Below are positions 24,824 to 32,546 of a DNA stretch of 64,000 nt, one piece after another. Every line of letters begins with the position of its first letter. Position 1 is the first letter of the stretch. The notes beneath the pieces are model-generated. The model ran no database searches. It saw nothing but the letters and a program-made list of their open reading frames with translations, and was not told the DNA's origin. Position numbers and translations under genes: made by a program. The stretch comes from Deltaproteobacteria bacterium (GTDB lineage Bacteria; Desulfobacterota; BSN033; UBA1163), in the NCBI GenBank assembly GCA_016875195.1, contig VGRY01000011.1, positions 1 to 64,000 of the forward strand, read 5' to 3'.

Positions 24824-26131
24824 ATGAAAACCATCCACAAAATAATTCATGGTGATTCTAGACAGATGAATCTGGTGACCGATGAATCGGTACATTTAAT
24901 CATCACCTCACCTCCATACTGGCAGCTTAAAGATTATGGGACAAACGACCAAATAGGTTACCATGAGTCCTATGAGAGTTATATCAATAACCTAAACCTT
25001 GCCTGGAAGGAATGTTACCGGGTGTTGCACCCAGGTTGTAGGCTTTGCATAAACATCGGAGACCAGTTCGCTCGATCTGTCTACTATGGACGATACAAGG
25101 TCATTCCGATTCGAACCGAAATCATTAAATTTTGTGAAACAATCGGGTTCGACTACATGGGTGCGATCATCTGGCAAAAAGTGACAACAACCAATACAAC
25201 CGGTGGAGCGACCATCATGGGGAGTTTTCCATATCCCCGTAACGGAATTCTGAAACTCGATTATGAGTTTATTCTGTTGTTTAAAAAACAGGGAAATCCA
25301 CCTAAGCCGACCCGAGAGCAAAAGGAACTGTCGATCATATCAAAAGAAAATTGGAATACATATTTTTCAGGCCACTGGTACTTTGCAGGTGCTAAACAGG
25401 AGGGACATATTGCGATGTTCCCTGAAGAACTTCCTGCCCGGCTTATAAAAATGTTTTCTTTTGCAGAGGATACAGTTCTTGATCCCTTCCTTGGTAGTGG
25501 CACGACTTCAATGGCTGCTCGTAACCTGGGACGTCATTCAATCGGTTATGAAATAAACGAAGATTTTATTCCGACCATCAGGAAAAAGCTACAGATAGAG
25601 CAGACCGATCTTTATGGAACAGAATATGTTTTTCTAAAAGACCCTATCAAAACCGACCTGAACGAAGAGATTAAAAAGCTGCCCTATATCTTCAAGGACC
25701 CCCATAAACTCGACAAGAAGATAGATCCCAAAAAGCTTCAATTTGGCTCCAAAATAGATGAAAACAGTGGAGAGCGCGAGGAGTATTACTCTGTTAAGGA
25801 AGTCATCAGCCCTGAGTTGATTAGACTCAGCAACGGACTGATTGTACGGTTGATCGGAGTTAAAGAGAATAAGGAAATGAATGGGTTGGCAGTCAATTTC
25901 ATTACTGAAAAAACAAGAGGGCAAAAGGTCTTCCTGAAATTCGACAATCAGAAGCACGATAATGAGAATCGCCTGCTTTGTTACCTCTATTTAAAGAACA
26001 AAACATTTCTTAATTCCCACCTCATAAAGGAGGGGCTTGCGGAGGTAGATTGCTCTATTGATTTCAAATACAAGGATAAATTCATAAATCTTCGTGGGGA
26101 TTCAAATTATGGCCTTCAAAAAGTTCGCTAA
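24824..26131 (+). CDS. Site-specific DNA methyltransferase fused to an SNase-like domain
   Basis: The N-terminal part (about 1-275) is an amino-methyltransferase. TSPPYW is the catalytic motif IV, preceded by HGDSRQM and followed later by the AdoMet motif DPFLGSGTTSMAA, an order typical of beta-class N4-cytosine/N6-adenine enzymes. Residues from about 325 to the end read like a staphylococcal-nuclease fold (LSNGLIVRLIGVKENK, NRLLCYLYLKNKTFLNSHL, KEGLAEVDC). The Arg of RLIG and of NRLL is kept, but the TPE glutamate region is altered. Base composition is lower in G+C than in neighbours. The gene overlaps the putative endonuclease gene. Confidence 0.8.
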   Translation: MKTIHKIIHGDSRQMNLVTDESVHLIITSPPYWQLKDYGTNDQIGYHESYESYINNLNLAWKECYRVLHPGCRLCINIGDQFARSVYYGRYKVIPIRTEIIKFCETIGFDYMGAIIWQKVTTTNTTGGATIMGSFPYPRNGILKLDYEFILLFKKQGNPPKPTREQKELSIISKENWNTYFSGHWYFAGAKQEGHIAMFPEELPARLIKMFSFAEDTVLDPFLGSGTTSMAARNLGRHSIGYEINEDFIPTIRKKLQIEQTDLYGTEYVFLKDPIKTDLNEEIKKLPYIFKDPHKLDKKIDPKKLQFGSKIDENSGEREEYYSVKEVISPELIRLSNGLIVRLIGVKENKEMNGLAVNFITEKTRGQKVFLKFDNQKHDNENRLLCYLYLKNKTFLNSHLIKEGLAEVDCSIDFKYKDKFINLRGDSNYGLQKVR

Positions 26132-26798
26132 AGATTTTGGAAGCAAAGAGATAATCTTGAATTATGGAAATAGGCGATGGGGGCTTACCAAGACCAATAA
26201 AGTAGGTGAAGTTATGGCGATGATACGCCAATGCCAGCCAAAAACATTTCAAGAATGGGAAGATTGGTATTTTAAGAATGCTTTTACAAATACGAAACAA
26301 ACAATAAAAATCACCGAAGAAATACTGACCGAACTTGGCCAACGATTGCATGAAAAGATTACTGAAATTGTTGCCCCACAATTACGTGAAGCATTAGCTA
26401 CTTTGACCCAACAGGATTGCATCGACTATATATACCAATTGACGATCCATCGAACATTTGACGGATATTTGGCTGAAAAGTCGGTAGTTCACGATAATCT
26501 TGCCAAGGAGTTTCCTGATGTTGTCTTCGAGGAAACGAATCCGGATCTCGACCATGCCGGAGACATTGATTTTATCGGTAAGGTTGGTAACAAAGCATTT
26601 GGCCTCCAGATCAAGCCTATCACTGCTCATGCCAGCCTCGGCGATTTTTCGGTTACGGCCCGGATGGAACAATCCTTTCGTGACTTCGAAGAACAGTTTG
26701 GAGGAAAAGTCTTTATCGTGTTCAGTGTCGAAGACAAAATTAAAAACATTGAAGTGATTGCCGAGATAAAAAAGGAAATCGAGCGGCTCAGAAAATAA
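26109..26798 (+). CDS. MjaI-like type II restriction endonuclease (putative)
   Basis: The frame overlaps the methyltransferase gene by 23 nt, a normal arrangement for a restriction partner. Residues around LDHAGDIDFIGKVGNKAFG and the following LQIKP fit a PD-(D/E)xK-type core (Asp in DIDF, then QxK), as in MjaI-family enzymes. The archetype of that family cuts CTAG; this specificity is inference. ATG 26109 is chosen; the track's GTG 26094 would add five residues. The surrounding DNA is A/T-rich, suggesting horizontal transfer of both genes. Confidence 0.6.
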   Translation: MAFKKFAKDFGSKEIILNYGNRRWGLTKTNKVGEVMAMIRQCQPKTFQEWEDWYFKNAFTNTKQTIKITEEILTELGQRLHEKITEIVAPQLREALATLTQQDCIDYIYQLTIHRTFDGYLAEKSVVHDNLAKEFPDVVFEETNPDLDHAGDIDFIGKVGNKAFGLQIKPITAHASLGDFSVTARMEQSFRDFEEQFGGKVFIVFSVEDKIKNIEVIAEIKKEIERLRK

Positions 26799-26938
26799 TG
26801 ATGACCTACGGAAGAAAAATCTTAAGTTGCGTTTTCACCTACGTTCCCATTGTTCGCCCATGGAATCTGGATAAAGGCTATGCTGACTATGAAATGTTGG
26901 TTTTACATGCCGAATTTATTTCCCAGTCTCGGGACTGA
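26798..26938 (+). CDS. Small ORF overlapping the endonuclease stop (46 residues)
   Basis: ATG 26798 shares bases with the endonuclease TAA and opens a frame beginning MMTYGRKILSCVFTYV and ending at TGA 26936-26938. The text includes RPWNLDKGYADYEMLVL. No family is recognised. It is too short for the ORF track. It could be a small partner of the restriction system, the remnant of a longer gene, or chance. Confidence 0.3.
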   Translation: MMTYGRKILSCVFTYVPIVRPWNLDKGYADYEMLVLHAEFISQSRD

Positions 26939-26980
26939 GGAGGACAATTGATAAAAAGGTCAATAATAGGAGGTGTCATT

Positions 26981-28102
26981 ATGTTCGTGCATTCTTTCAG
27001 AAAGTTGTTGGTCGTTTGTTCTATCGCATTCACAATACTGCCGGGATTTTCTTTAGCGCATTCACCAGACCAACCCCCTCATCAAACCTTCGAAATGGGC
27101 CACCTCAAGCTTGAAAGCGGGGAAGTCATTGAGAACTTTGTCATGTCGTATGTCACCCATGGCAAACTGAATGAAAACAAGTCTAACGCTATCCTGATGG
27201 CTCCGGCGTTAGGAGGCAATCACCATCGAATCGATTTTTTAATCGGCCAGGGGAAGGCTTTGGACACGGAGAAATACTTTATCATCTGCGCGGATTCTAT
27301 CGGAAATGGCCTTTCCACCTCTCCGAGCAACAGTAAAACTCAGGCGGGACCGAAATTCCCTAAATTTAACATCCGAGATATGGTCTATTCTCAATACAGG
27401 CTCGTGACCGAGAAGTTTGGAATCAAACGCTTGGTGGCAGTTGCAGGTGCTTCGATGGGTGGTTTTCAGGCAATTCAGTGGGCGGTCAGCTATCCGGACG
27501 CTTTGGGTTCGGTCGTGGCGCTCACAGGTGCGGCCCGATCTTCTGCTTGGTTCATCGGGGTTTTACACCTTCGGAATCAGGTATTGATGTTAGATCCCGC
27601 ATATAACGAGGGGAATTATAAAGAACCACCTGGAAATGGTTGGCGACTCTTTTCAAACGTCAGTTATCTGGTCGGGGTTACGCCGGAAGGGGCAAATCAC
27701 ATGTTCCCTAACGGAAAAGATATTATTCCATTCCTGACAGGACAGGGGGATAGTATGGCTAAAAGGCCGCCCGACGCAAACAATCAAATCTATCAGACGT
27801 ACGCTTGTTTTAACCATCATGTAGGCGAAACGCCGGGGTTTAACGGCGATTTGGTCAAAGCGCTGAAAAGCATCAAGGCGAAAACTCTTCTCCTTCTTGC
27901 TCGTAACGATGTGTTGGTTCCTATTGAGCAGGTGAAGCAAGATGCAAAATATATCAAAGACGTGAGGGTCGAAGAGATTCCAACGATGTTCGGTCACCTC
28001 GGGGCGAGTGCGAGCTATAGCCCTGCCGATGTCGATTATTGCAATCGCATTGTTCGAGAGTTCTTGAATGATGCAACGAATTTTGGGAGAAATATCAAAT
28101 AA
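26981..28102 (+). CDS. Exported alpha/beta hydrolase of the MetX (homoserine acetyltransferase-like) family
   Basis: A signal peptide (MFVHSFRKLLVVCSIAFTIL, cleaved near SLAHS) precedes an alpha/beta hydrolase. The nucleophile elbow GASMGG carries the catalytic Ser. LLLLARNDVLVP supplies the Asp region and MFGHLG the His. Overall layout (ILMAPALGGNHHR, ADSIGNGLSTSPSN, FPKFNIRDMV) is that of MetX-like acyltransferases. Export argues against a methionine-biosynthetic role, so a periplasmic esterase or acyltransferase is more likely. AGGAGG (26968-26973) lies 7 nt before ATG 26981, deciding against the track's TTG 26948. Confidence 0.8.
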   Translation: MFVHSFRKLLVVCSIAFTILPGFSLAHSPDQPPHQTFEMGHLKLESGEVIENFVMSYVTHGKLNENKSNAILMAPALGGNHHRIDFLIGQGKALDTEKYFIICADSIGNGLSTSPSNSKTQAGPKFPKFNIRDMVYSQYRLVTEKFGIKRLVAVAGASMGGFQAIQWAVSYPDALGSVVALTGAARSSAWFIGVLHLRNQVLMLDPAYNEGNYKEPPGNGWRLFSNVSYLVGVTPEGANHMFPNGKDIIPFLTGQGDSMAKRPPDANNQIYQTYACFNHHVGETPGFNGDLVKALKSIKAKTLLLLARNDVLVPIEQVKQDAKYIKDVRVEEIPTMFGHLGASASYSPADVDYCNRIVREFLNDATNFGRNIK

Positions 28103-28470
28103 AGAAGAGCTTGGTACCAGGCAAGGGTAATTCGGTACGTTCCCGCAATAAATACACGAGGGCGGCACATTTCATTTATCTCAATAGGCATGTTAGAATG
28201 GACTTTATAGAGTCAGCCTTCGAGGTCAGTTCAAAGTTCCCAAAGGGGCTAAGAACGCAGTGGTTCTTCATAAGGAACACCTGATAACTGACGGCATCTA
28301 AAACGGGCTCGGGTCGGACCCAGGTAAGTATCTGATCCTATAAATGAATACCTCAGAAAATATGTCAGTTTTAGTCTTAGGATCGTCATTTTGGGACTAA
28401 AATTGCGAGTCTCTCAAGGCTAACTAGGAGCCAGGGCTAAGGTCAACAACTTAACTTAGCCAGACCCACG
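28103..28470. other. Gene-free spacer before the candidate small RNA
   Basis: No reading frame with a ribosome binding site or family text was found on either strand. A short hairpin (GAACGCAGTGGTTCTTCATAAGG area) and GGGTC..GGACCC near 28313-28322 are the only structures noticed. No riboswitch class was recognised. Confidence 0.4.
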
Positions 28471-28498
28471 TTGACATGCCTGCTGTTTCTTGTATTGT
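28471..28498 (+). promoter_or_regulatory. Sigma-70 promoter of candidate small RNA
   Basis: A perfect TTGACA (28471-28476), a 16-nt spacer and TATTGT (28493-28498) form one of the better promoters in the window. It has no coding sequence immediately downstream. Confidence 0.55.
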
Positions 28499-28504
28499 CC
28501 AAAC

Positions 28505-28628
28505 AATTTTCTTGCTTTTAAGGATCAATTGGCTTATAAAGAGTTAACAAAATAAGTTGAACAGAGCCTTATCGGCTTATCGTCTATGCCCGCAAGAACT
28601 CTAAACGACTTCTTTGCGGGCTTTTTTT
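28505..28628 (+). ncRNA. Candidate small noncoding RNA (about 124 nt)
   Basis: A consensus-type promoter and a strong intrinsic terminator bracket a 90-nt interval with no plausible ORF. This is the usual layout of a stand-alone bacterial sRNA. The body holds an A/T-rich unpaired stretch (AGTTAACAAAATAAGTTGAA) and the short direct repeat CTTATCGGCTTATCG before the terminator stem. It lies about 280 nt upstream of two genes for RRM RNA-binding proteins. No known RNA family was recognised. A leader RNA with readthrough into the RRM genes is an alternative. Confidence 0.5.
28588..28628 (+). terminator. Strong rho-independent terminator
   Basis: GCCCGCAA-GAA pairs with TTC-TTTGCGGGC, leaving a loop around CTCTAAACGAC, and is followed by seven T residues. 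No coding gene ends just upstream. Confidence 0.85.
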
Positions 28629-28736
28629 CAGCATAAGAGCTGATATTTGCTTATTAATCAGTCCAAAGTTGTATAGACACGGAATCTAAATCTTTCCTCT
28701 GTTCCCTTTACCAAAGGGAGGAATGGCCTCGCTTAT

Positions 28737-28783
28737 AACCCCCCTCTATTCCCCCCTTAAATTAAGGGGGGAGGAAGGGGGGT
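28737..28783. repeat. CCCCCCTTA/TAAGGGGGG palindrome, copy 2
   Basis: Nearly identical to 21720-21767, with a TTAAATTAA centre. It lies between the sRNA candidate and the first RRM gene. Confidence 0.75.
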
Positions 28784-28912
28784 TACGGGAGACTTTCCGA
28801 AGAGCATGTCTTTTCAGTTATGGACTCCTTAATAATTAGGAATAACTACCCCGTCATTCCCGCTGCGAGAAATGTGGGACCAACAGGGTAAACTCAAGAA
28901 AGGAGAACGATG

Positions 28913-29215
28913 ATGAATATTTATGTGGGGAATTTATCCTATGAGGCAACCGATGCGACGATCCGGGAGGCTTTCGAATCCTTCGGCGAGGTAACGTCAG
29001 CGAAAGTGATCAAAGACAAGTACACTGGCCAGTCGCGGGGATTCGGTTTTGTAGAAATGCCCGCACCGGCTCAGGCTCAAGCAGCCATTAAAAGCCTTAA
29101 CGGAAAAGACCTTCTGGGCAAACCGATCAGCGTGAATGAGGCCCGTCCCCGTGCCGACCAGGGAAAAACCGGGGGAGGGCGGATGGGTTATAGTGGTCGA
29201 GGTAAACGTTATTAA
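28913..29215 (+). CDS. RRM-type RNA-binding protein
   Basis: A single RNA recognition motif fills the first 80 residues. RNP2 is IYVGNL and RNP1 is SRGFGFVEM, both with the aromatic side chains that stack on RNA bases. The tail is short and Gly/Arg-rich (GRMGYSGRGKRY), as in bacterial glycine-rich RRM proteins linked to cold response. AGGAGA (28901-28906) suits ATG 28913 better than the adjacent ATG 28910. The gene leads a run with a zinc-ribbon protein and a second RRM protein, and the sRNA candidate lies upstream. Confidence 0.88.
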   Translation: MNIYVGNLSYEATDATIREAFESFGEVTSAKVIKDKYTGQSRGFGFVEMPAPAQAQAAIKSLNGKDLLGKPISVNEARPRADQGKTGGGRMGYSGRGKRY

Positions 29216-29244
29216 TCTTGTTTTCTCAGAAAAGAGGTTAAACC

Positions 29245-29412
29245 ATGTTACAGCGAAGAAGACAAGGAAGGTCTCATGCTTCAAGGTCAAATCCTCTGAG
29301 GCATCGAAAATCTTACAAAGTTTTGTGTTCGGGCTGCGGGAAAGAGGTTGTTCTCCCCGTTCCCCCGCCGACTGACAAAAAACTACTGTGTATGGAGTGC
29401 TTCAGGAAATAG
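29245..29412 (+). CDS. Small zinc-ribbon protein (CxxC-x17-CxxC type)
   Basis: This 55-residue frame is missing from the ORF track. A basic N-terminus (LQRRRQGRSHASRS) is followed by VLCSGCGKEV and LLCMECFRK, two CxxC pairs 17 residues apart that should bind one zinc ion. AGAGGTTAAACC precedes ATG 29245. It sits between two RRM genes with short spacers, so a role in nucleic-acid or ribosome binding alongside them is likely. Similar ribbons are found near cold-shock and DEAD-box genes in other bacteria. Confidence 0.7.
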   Translation: MLQRRRQGRSHASRSNPLRHRKSYKVLCSGCGKEVVLPVPPPTDKKLLCMECFRK

Positions 29413-29433
29413 AGATATCTGAGGAGCGATGAT

Positions 29434-29700
29434 ATGAATAAGAAGGTTTACGTAGCCAACCTCCCTTCCCAGGCCAGCGAACTGGAGCTCAAAACCCTGT
29501 TCTCGAAAGCTGGAGATGTCGTATCTGTCAAGATTGTAGCGGACAGGCAAACCGGGCAACCGAGAGGCATTGCCTTCGTTGAGATGTCAACACAATGGGA
29601 AGCTCGGAGAGCTGTCTCCATGCTGAACCGAACGGATTTCATGGGAAAACACTTGCTGGTTAAAGAAGCAACCGTCAAACGTGGTTTTCGGGAGAAATAG
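29434..29700 (+). CDS. Second RRM-type RNA-binding protein
   Basis: RNP2 is VYVANLP and RNP1 is PRGIAFVEM. In RNP1 the first aromatic residue (GFGF in the neighbour) is replaced by Ile-Ala, so RNA stacking may be weaker or differently tuned. The protein is 88 residues with a basic tail (KRGFREK). It ends 20 bp before the convergent CorC-type gene. The two RRM proteins and the zinc ribbon probably share a transcript. Confidence 0.85.
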   Translation: MNKKVYVANLPSQASELELKTLFSKAGDVVSVKIVADRQTGQPRGIAFVEMSTQWEARRAVSMLNRTDFMGKHLLVKEATVKRGFREK

Positions 29701-29720
29701 CCTTAAGAACCTATGATGCC

Positions 29721-31037
29721 CTACTCCTCTTCCTGAACAGGTTCGGGGAGTTTTTCGAGTTTCACCTTTGAGATTCTGCGGCCGACCATTTCGATGATGT
29801 GAATCTTTTTCCCCTCCACTTCTACCCTATCACCGCCTTCAGGAATTTTTTGAAGGGTGGCCATCAGGAATCCCGCCAGTGTTTCATATTCCGGTGATTC
29901 GGGCAGGGGGATTTGATAGTCTTCTTTTAAGTCCTTGAGGCTGATCGATGCATCGATCAAGAAGGTTCCGTCTTTTAACTGAATCACGGGGCTTTCCGTA
30001 TCGTGCTCATCCCTGATCTCTCCGACGATCTCTTCGATCAAATCTTCAATGGTCACTAAGCCGGAAACACCACCATATTCATCTACCACGATGGCCATAT
30101 GGATTCTCCTCCTCTGCATCTCTTTCAGGAGGAGACTGATGTTCATTGTCTCAGGGATGAAGTAAGGGGATTTAATGATCTTACGAATATCGACCTGTCC
30201 TGTTTTTGTAAACGCAGTGAGGAAATCCTTTGAATGTAGGATACCTCGAATGTCATTGATGTCCCTTCCATAGACGGGATAACGGGAAAACTGTTCCTCT
30301 TCTATAATTGTCCTGATCTCCTGGGGCGATTTTTCTATCGGGATGGCCACGATTTGAGTGTCCGGAACCATGACCTCTTTGACGGACATGTCCGTAAATT
30401 CAAAGACACTTTGGAGGATCTTCTCTTCCGAGGGCTCGAATACACCATGTTTTCCGCCTTCTTTGATCAAGAGCTTTATCTCTTCCTCTGTAATATAGGC
30501 CCTTTCGCTAAAAGGTTTTCTCCCGAAGGGACTGAGCACGAGGGAGGTGCTGAAGGTGAGGAACTTGACAAAGAAAGCGGTGATCTTTGAGAAAACATCG
30601 ATGGTTCTTGCCGTCCAGAGCCCGATGGTTTCAGGATGCATCAGTGCAATGGACTTGGGCACGAGTTCTCCAAAGATCACGGAGAAATAGGTGATCACGA
30701 CGACTACGATCCCAATGGAAATCGGTTCAGCGGCAACCGAGATGGCTTTGATCGGGACCATCTGAAGGGCTGGTTTGATCACCTCGATGGCAGCTGCGCC
30801 TCCAACTGCAGAGGCGAGGACACTGACTCCGGTAATACCAATTTGAATGGTGGCCAGAAACCGGTCCGGTTCTTCCTTGAGTTTGAGAAAGATTTTTGCA
30901 TTTCTTCTACCCTTTTCGGCCAACTGCTGAATATGGGTTTTTCTGGCCGTCACTACAGCAATCTCCGTTCCAGCGAGATAACCGTTTAAGAGGATGAGGA
31001 TGGCAATAAAAAATATCTCTCCCAAAAGTCCTTGCAT
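29721..31037 (-). CDS. CNNM/CorC-type transporter (DUF21-CBS-CorC_HlyC)
   Basis: An N-terminal DUF21 membrane domain (about 1-190; [21 protein letters not shown] and three further segments) is followed by two CBS domains (about 210-335; [32 protein letters not shown]). A C-terminal CorC_HlyC domain comes last (about 350-428; [15 protein letters not shown]). This is the family of Mg/Co efflux-related CNNM proteins, sometimes labelled hemolysin. The family is certain; the transported ion is not. Confidence 0.88.
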   Translation of the reverse strand: MQGLLGEIFFIAILILLNGYLAGTEIAVVTARKTHIQQLAEKGRRNAKIFLKLKEEPDRFLATIQIGITGVSVLASAVGGAAAIEVIKPALQMVPIKAISVAAEPISIGIVVVVITYFSVIFGELVPKSIALMHPETIGLWTARTIDVFSKITAFFVKFLTFSTSLVLSPFGRKPFSERAYITEEEIKLLIKEGGKHGVFEPSEEKILQSVFEFTDMSVKEVMVPDTQIVAIPIEKSPQEIRTIIEEEQFSRYPVYGRDINDIRGILHSKDFLTAFTKTGQVDIRKIIKSPYFIPETMNISLLLKEMQRRRIHMAIVVDEYGGVSGLVTIEDLIEEIVGEIRDEHDTESPVIQLKDGTFLIDASISLKDLKEDYQIPLPESPEYETLAGFLMATLQKIPEGGDRVEVEGKKIHIIEMVGRRISKVKLEKLPEPVQEEE

Positions 31038-31135
31038 AAAGGCCCCCTTACTTTTTCAGTAAAATAGGTAAGAAAAATAAGAATAGCAGAGAAAAACTGT
31101 TGGAGTCCATTTAATCGTTTTAAAGGAAGCGTGCT

Positions 31136-32302
31136 CTAAAAATTGATCTTTTTGAGCCGTTCGATGGCTTCCTTTAACCTCGACTCGTCCACGGTGAGGG
31201 TCATCCGGACATAACCTTCTCCTGCGTCTCCGAAACCATTTCCCGGAGTAGCGACAATACCCGCGTTTTCAATCAGAAGTGTGGCAAATTGAGCGGAGGT
31301 GTATCCTCGCGGGACCCGGATCCAGAGATAGAAGGTAGCCTTGGGTAAATCCACTTCAAGTCCGATCTCCCGAAGCCCTTTCACCATCACGTCCCTCCGG
31401 CCTTCATAGATCCGGATGATATTTGGAATGGGCGTATCGTAGCGGTTAAGGGCTTCGATGCCGGCTTCCTGAATTGCCTGAAAGAGACCCGAATCAATAT
31501 TGGTCTTGACTCTCCCCAACCCGGAGACGATTTCAGGATGTCCCACGGCAAAACCCACTCTCCAGCCTGTCATGTTGAAGGTCTTGGAGAGGCTGTGAAA
31601 TTCGATGCCGACCTCCTTCGCCCCTTCGACTTCAAAGAAGCTGAGAGGCCGGTAGCCATCGTAAGCCAGTTCAGAGTAAGCGGCATCATGGCAGACGATG
31701 ATTCCATAACGCTTGGCAAAGGCAATCACCTCTTCGAAGAAAGGCTTTTCGGCAATCGCCGCTGTTGGGTTGTTGGGATAGTTGATAAAGAGAAGTTTCG
31801 ACTTTTCTGCTACCTCTTTTGGAATGTCAGAGAGTTTTGGAAGAAAACCATTCTCCTTGAGCAGGGGCATGAAGTAAGGCGTTCCTCCTGCAAAGAGAGT
31901 TGACACGCGGTAGACCGGATACCCGGGACTCGGCACGAGCACATAGTCTCCCGGATTCACAAAGGCAAGAGGGATATGAGCGATTCCTTCTTTTGAGCCG
32001 ATGAGGGCGAGCACCTCTGTTTTGGGATCGAAAGAGATATGGAATCTTTTCTCAAACCAGTTTGCTGCGGTCTGCCTGAATTGGATCATACCTTCATAGG
32101 AGGGATAATGATGATTCCCTGGGTCTTCTGCGGCTTTTTTCATCCGTTCGATGATCGGCACGGGAGTAGGAAGGTCAGGATCTCCAATTCCCAGGTCGAT
32201 GAGATCCATCCCCTTCTTCCTCATCTCCTCTTTCTTCTTATCGATTTCCGCAAAGAGGTATGGGGGAATCTGTTCAATCCGTTTCGCCTTTTGAATATGC
32301 AT
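31136..32302 (-). CDS. dapL: LL-diaminopimelate aminotransferase (DapL-type)
   Basis: DapL converts tetrahydrodipicolinate directly to LL-DAP in lysine and peptidoglycan synthesis. It is a fold-type I PLP enzyme: the cofactor Lys is in HSLSKTFNMTGWRVGFAVG, the substrate-binding Arg in YVRMTLTV, and INYPNNPTAA is the Asn loop. The N-terminus (AKRIEQIPPYLFAEIDKKK) matches the bacterial DapL branch rather than AspC. It is 388 residues. A 98-bp inverted-repeat element lies just upstream (32327). A related aminotransferase specificity cannot be excluded. Confidence 0.8.
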   Translation of the reverse strand: MHIQKAKRIEQIPPYLFAEIDKKKEEMRKKGMDLIDLGIGDPDLPTPVPIIERMKKAAEDPGNHHYPSYEGMIQFRQTAANWFEKRFHISFDPKTEVLALIGSKEGIAHIPLAFVNPGDYVLVPSPGYPVYRVSTLFAGGTPYFMPLLKENGFLPKLSDIPKEVAEKSKLLFINYPNNPTAAIAEKPFFEEVIAFAKRYGIIVCHDAAYSELAYDGYRPLSFFEVEGAKEVGIEFHSLSKTFNMTGWRVGFAVGHPEIVSGLGRVKTNIDSGLFQAIQEAGIEALNRYDTPIPNIIRIYEGRRDVMVKGLREIGLEVDLPKATFYLWIRVPRGYTSAQFATLLIENAGIVATPGNGFGDAGEGYVRMTLTVDESRLKEAIERLKKINF

Positions 32303-32326
32303 TCCTATCTCCTTCCGGTCAGGTTT

Positions 32327-32424
32327 ACCCCGTTAGAAAGCCCTACGGCTCGCCCTTTGCCAAGCACAGCTTCTATCGGGGTGTGAATCTTTCCGTTAGA
32401 CATTACAAAACTTTCTAACGGGGT
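32327..32424. repeat. MITE-like element bounded by ACCCCGTTAGAAAG inverted repeats
   Basis: ACCCCGTTAGAAAG at the left end is the exact inverse complement of CTTTCTAACGGGGT at the right end, over 98 bp. A second full element is at 62777-62879 and a single end is at 37001-37015. No ORF lies inside. Confidence 0.75.
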
Positions 32425-32490
32425 TTAACTACCTTTTATCCTATGGCTATCCCAAATTCAAGAAGAAAAGTAGGCAATCAGTTTTAAATA

Positions 32491-32519
32491 TTGACATCAA
32501 CTCGTCTTCCTATCATAAT
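32491..32519 (+). promoter_or_regulatory. Sigma-70 promoter of the BamD-LptA gene
   Basis: TTGACA (32491-32496) and CATAAT (32514-32519) are separated by the optimal 17 nt, 28 nt before the start codon. Confidence 0.55.
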
Positions 32520-32546
32520 AATAGGCATTTTAAGAAAGAAGGCACG

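Noticed and set aside
28103-28470. tmRNA, 6S RNA or known riboswitch before the sRNA candidate
   Set aside because: No diagnostic tmRNA ends or riboswitch core motifs could be matched by eye.
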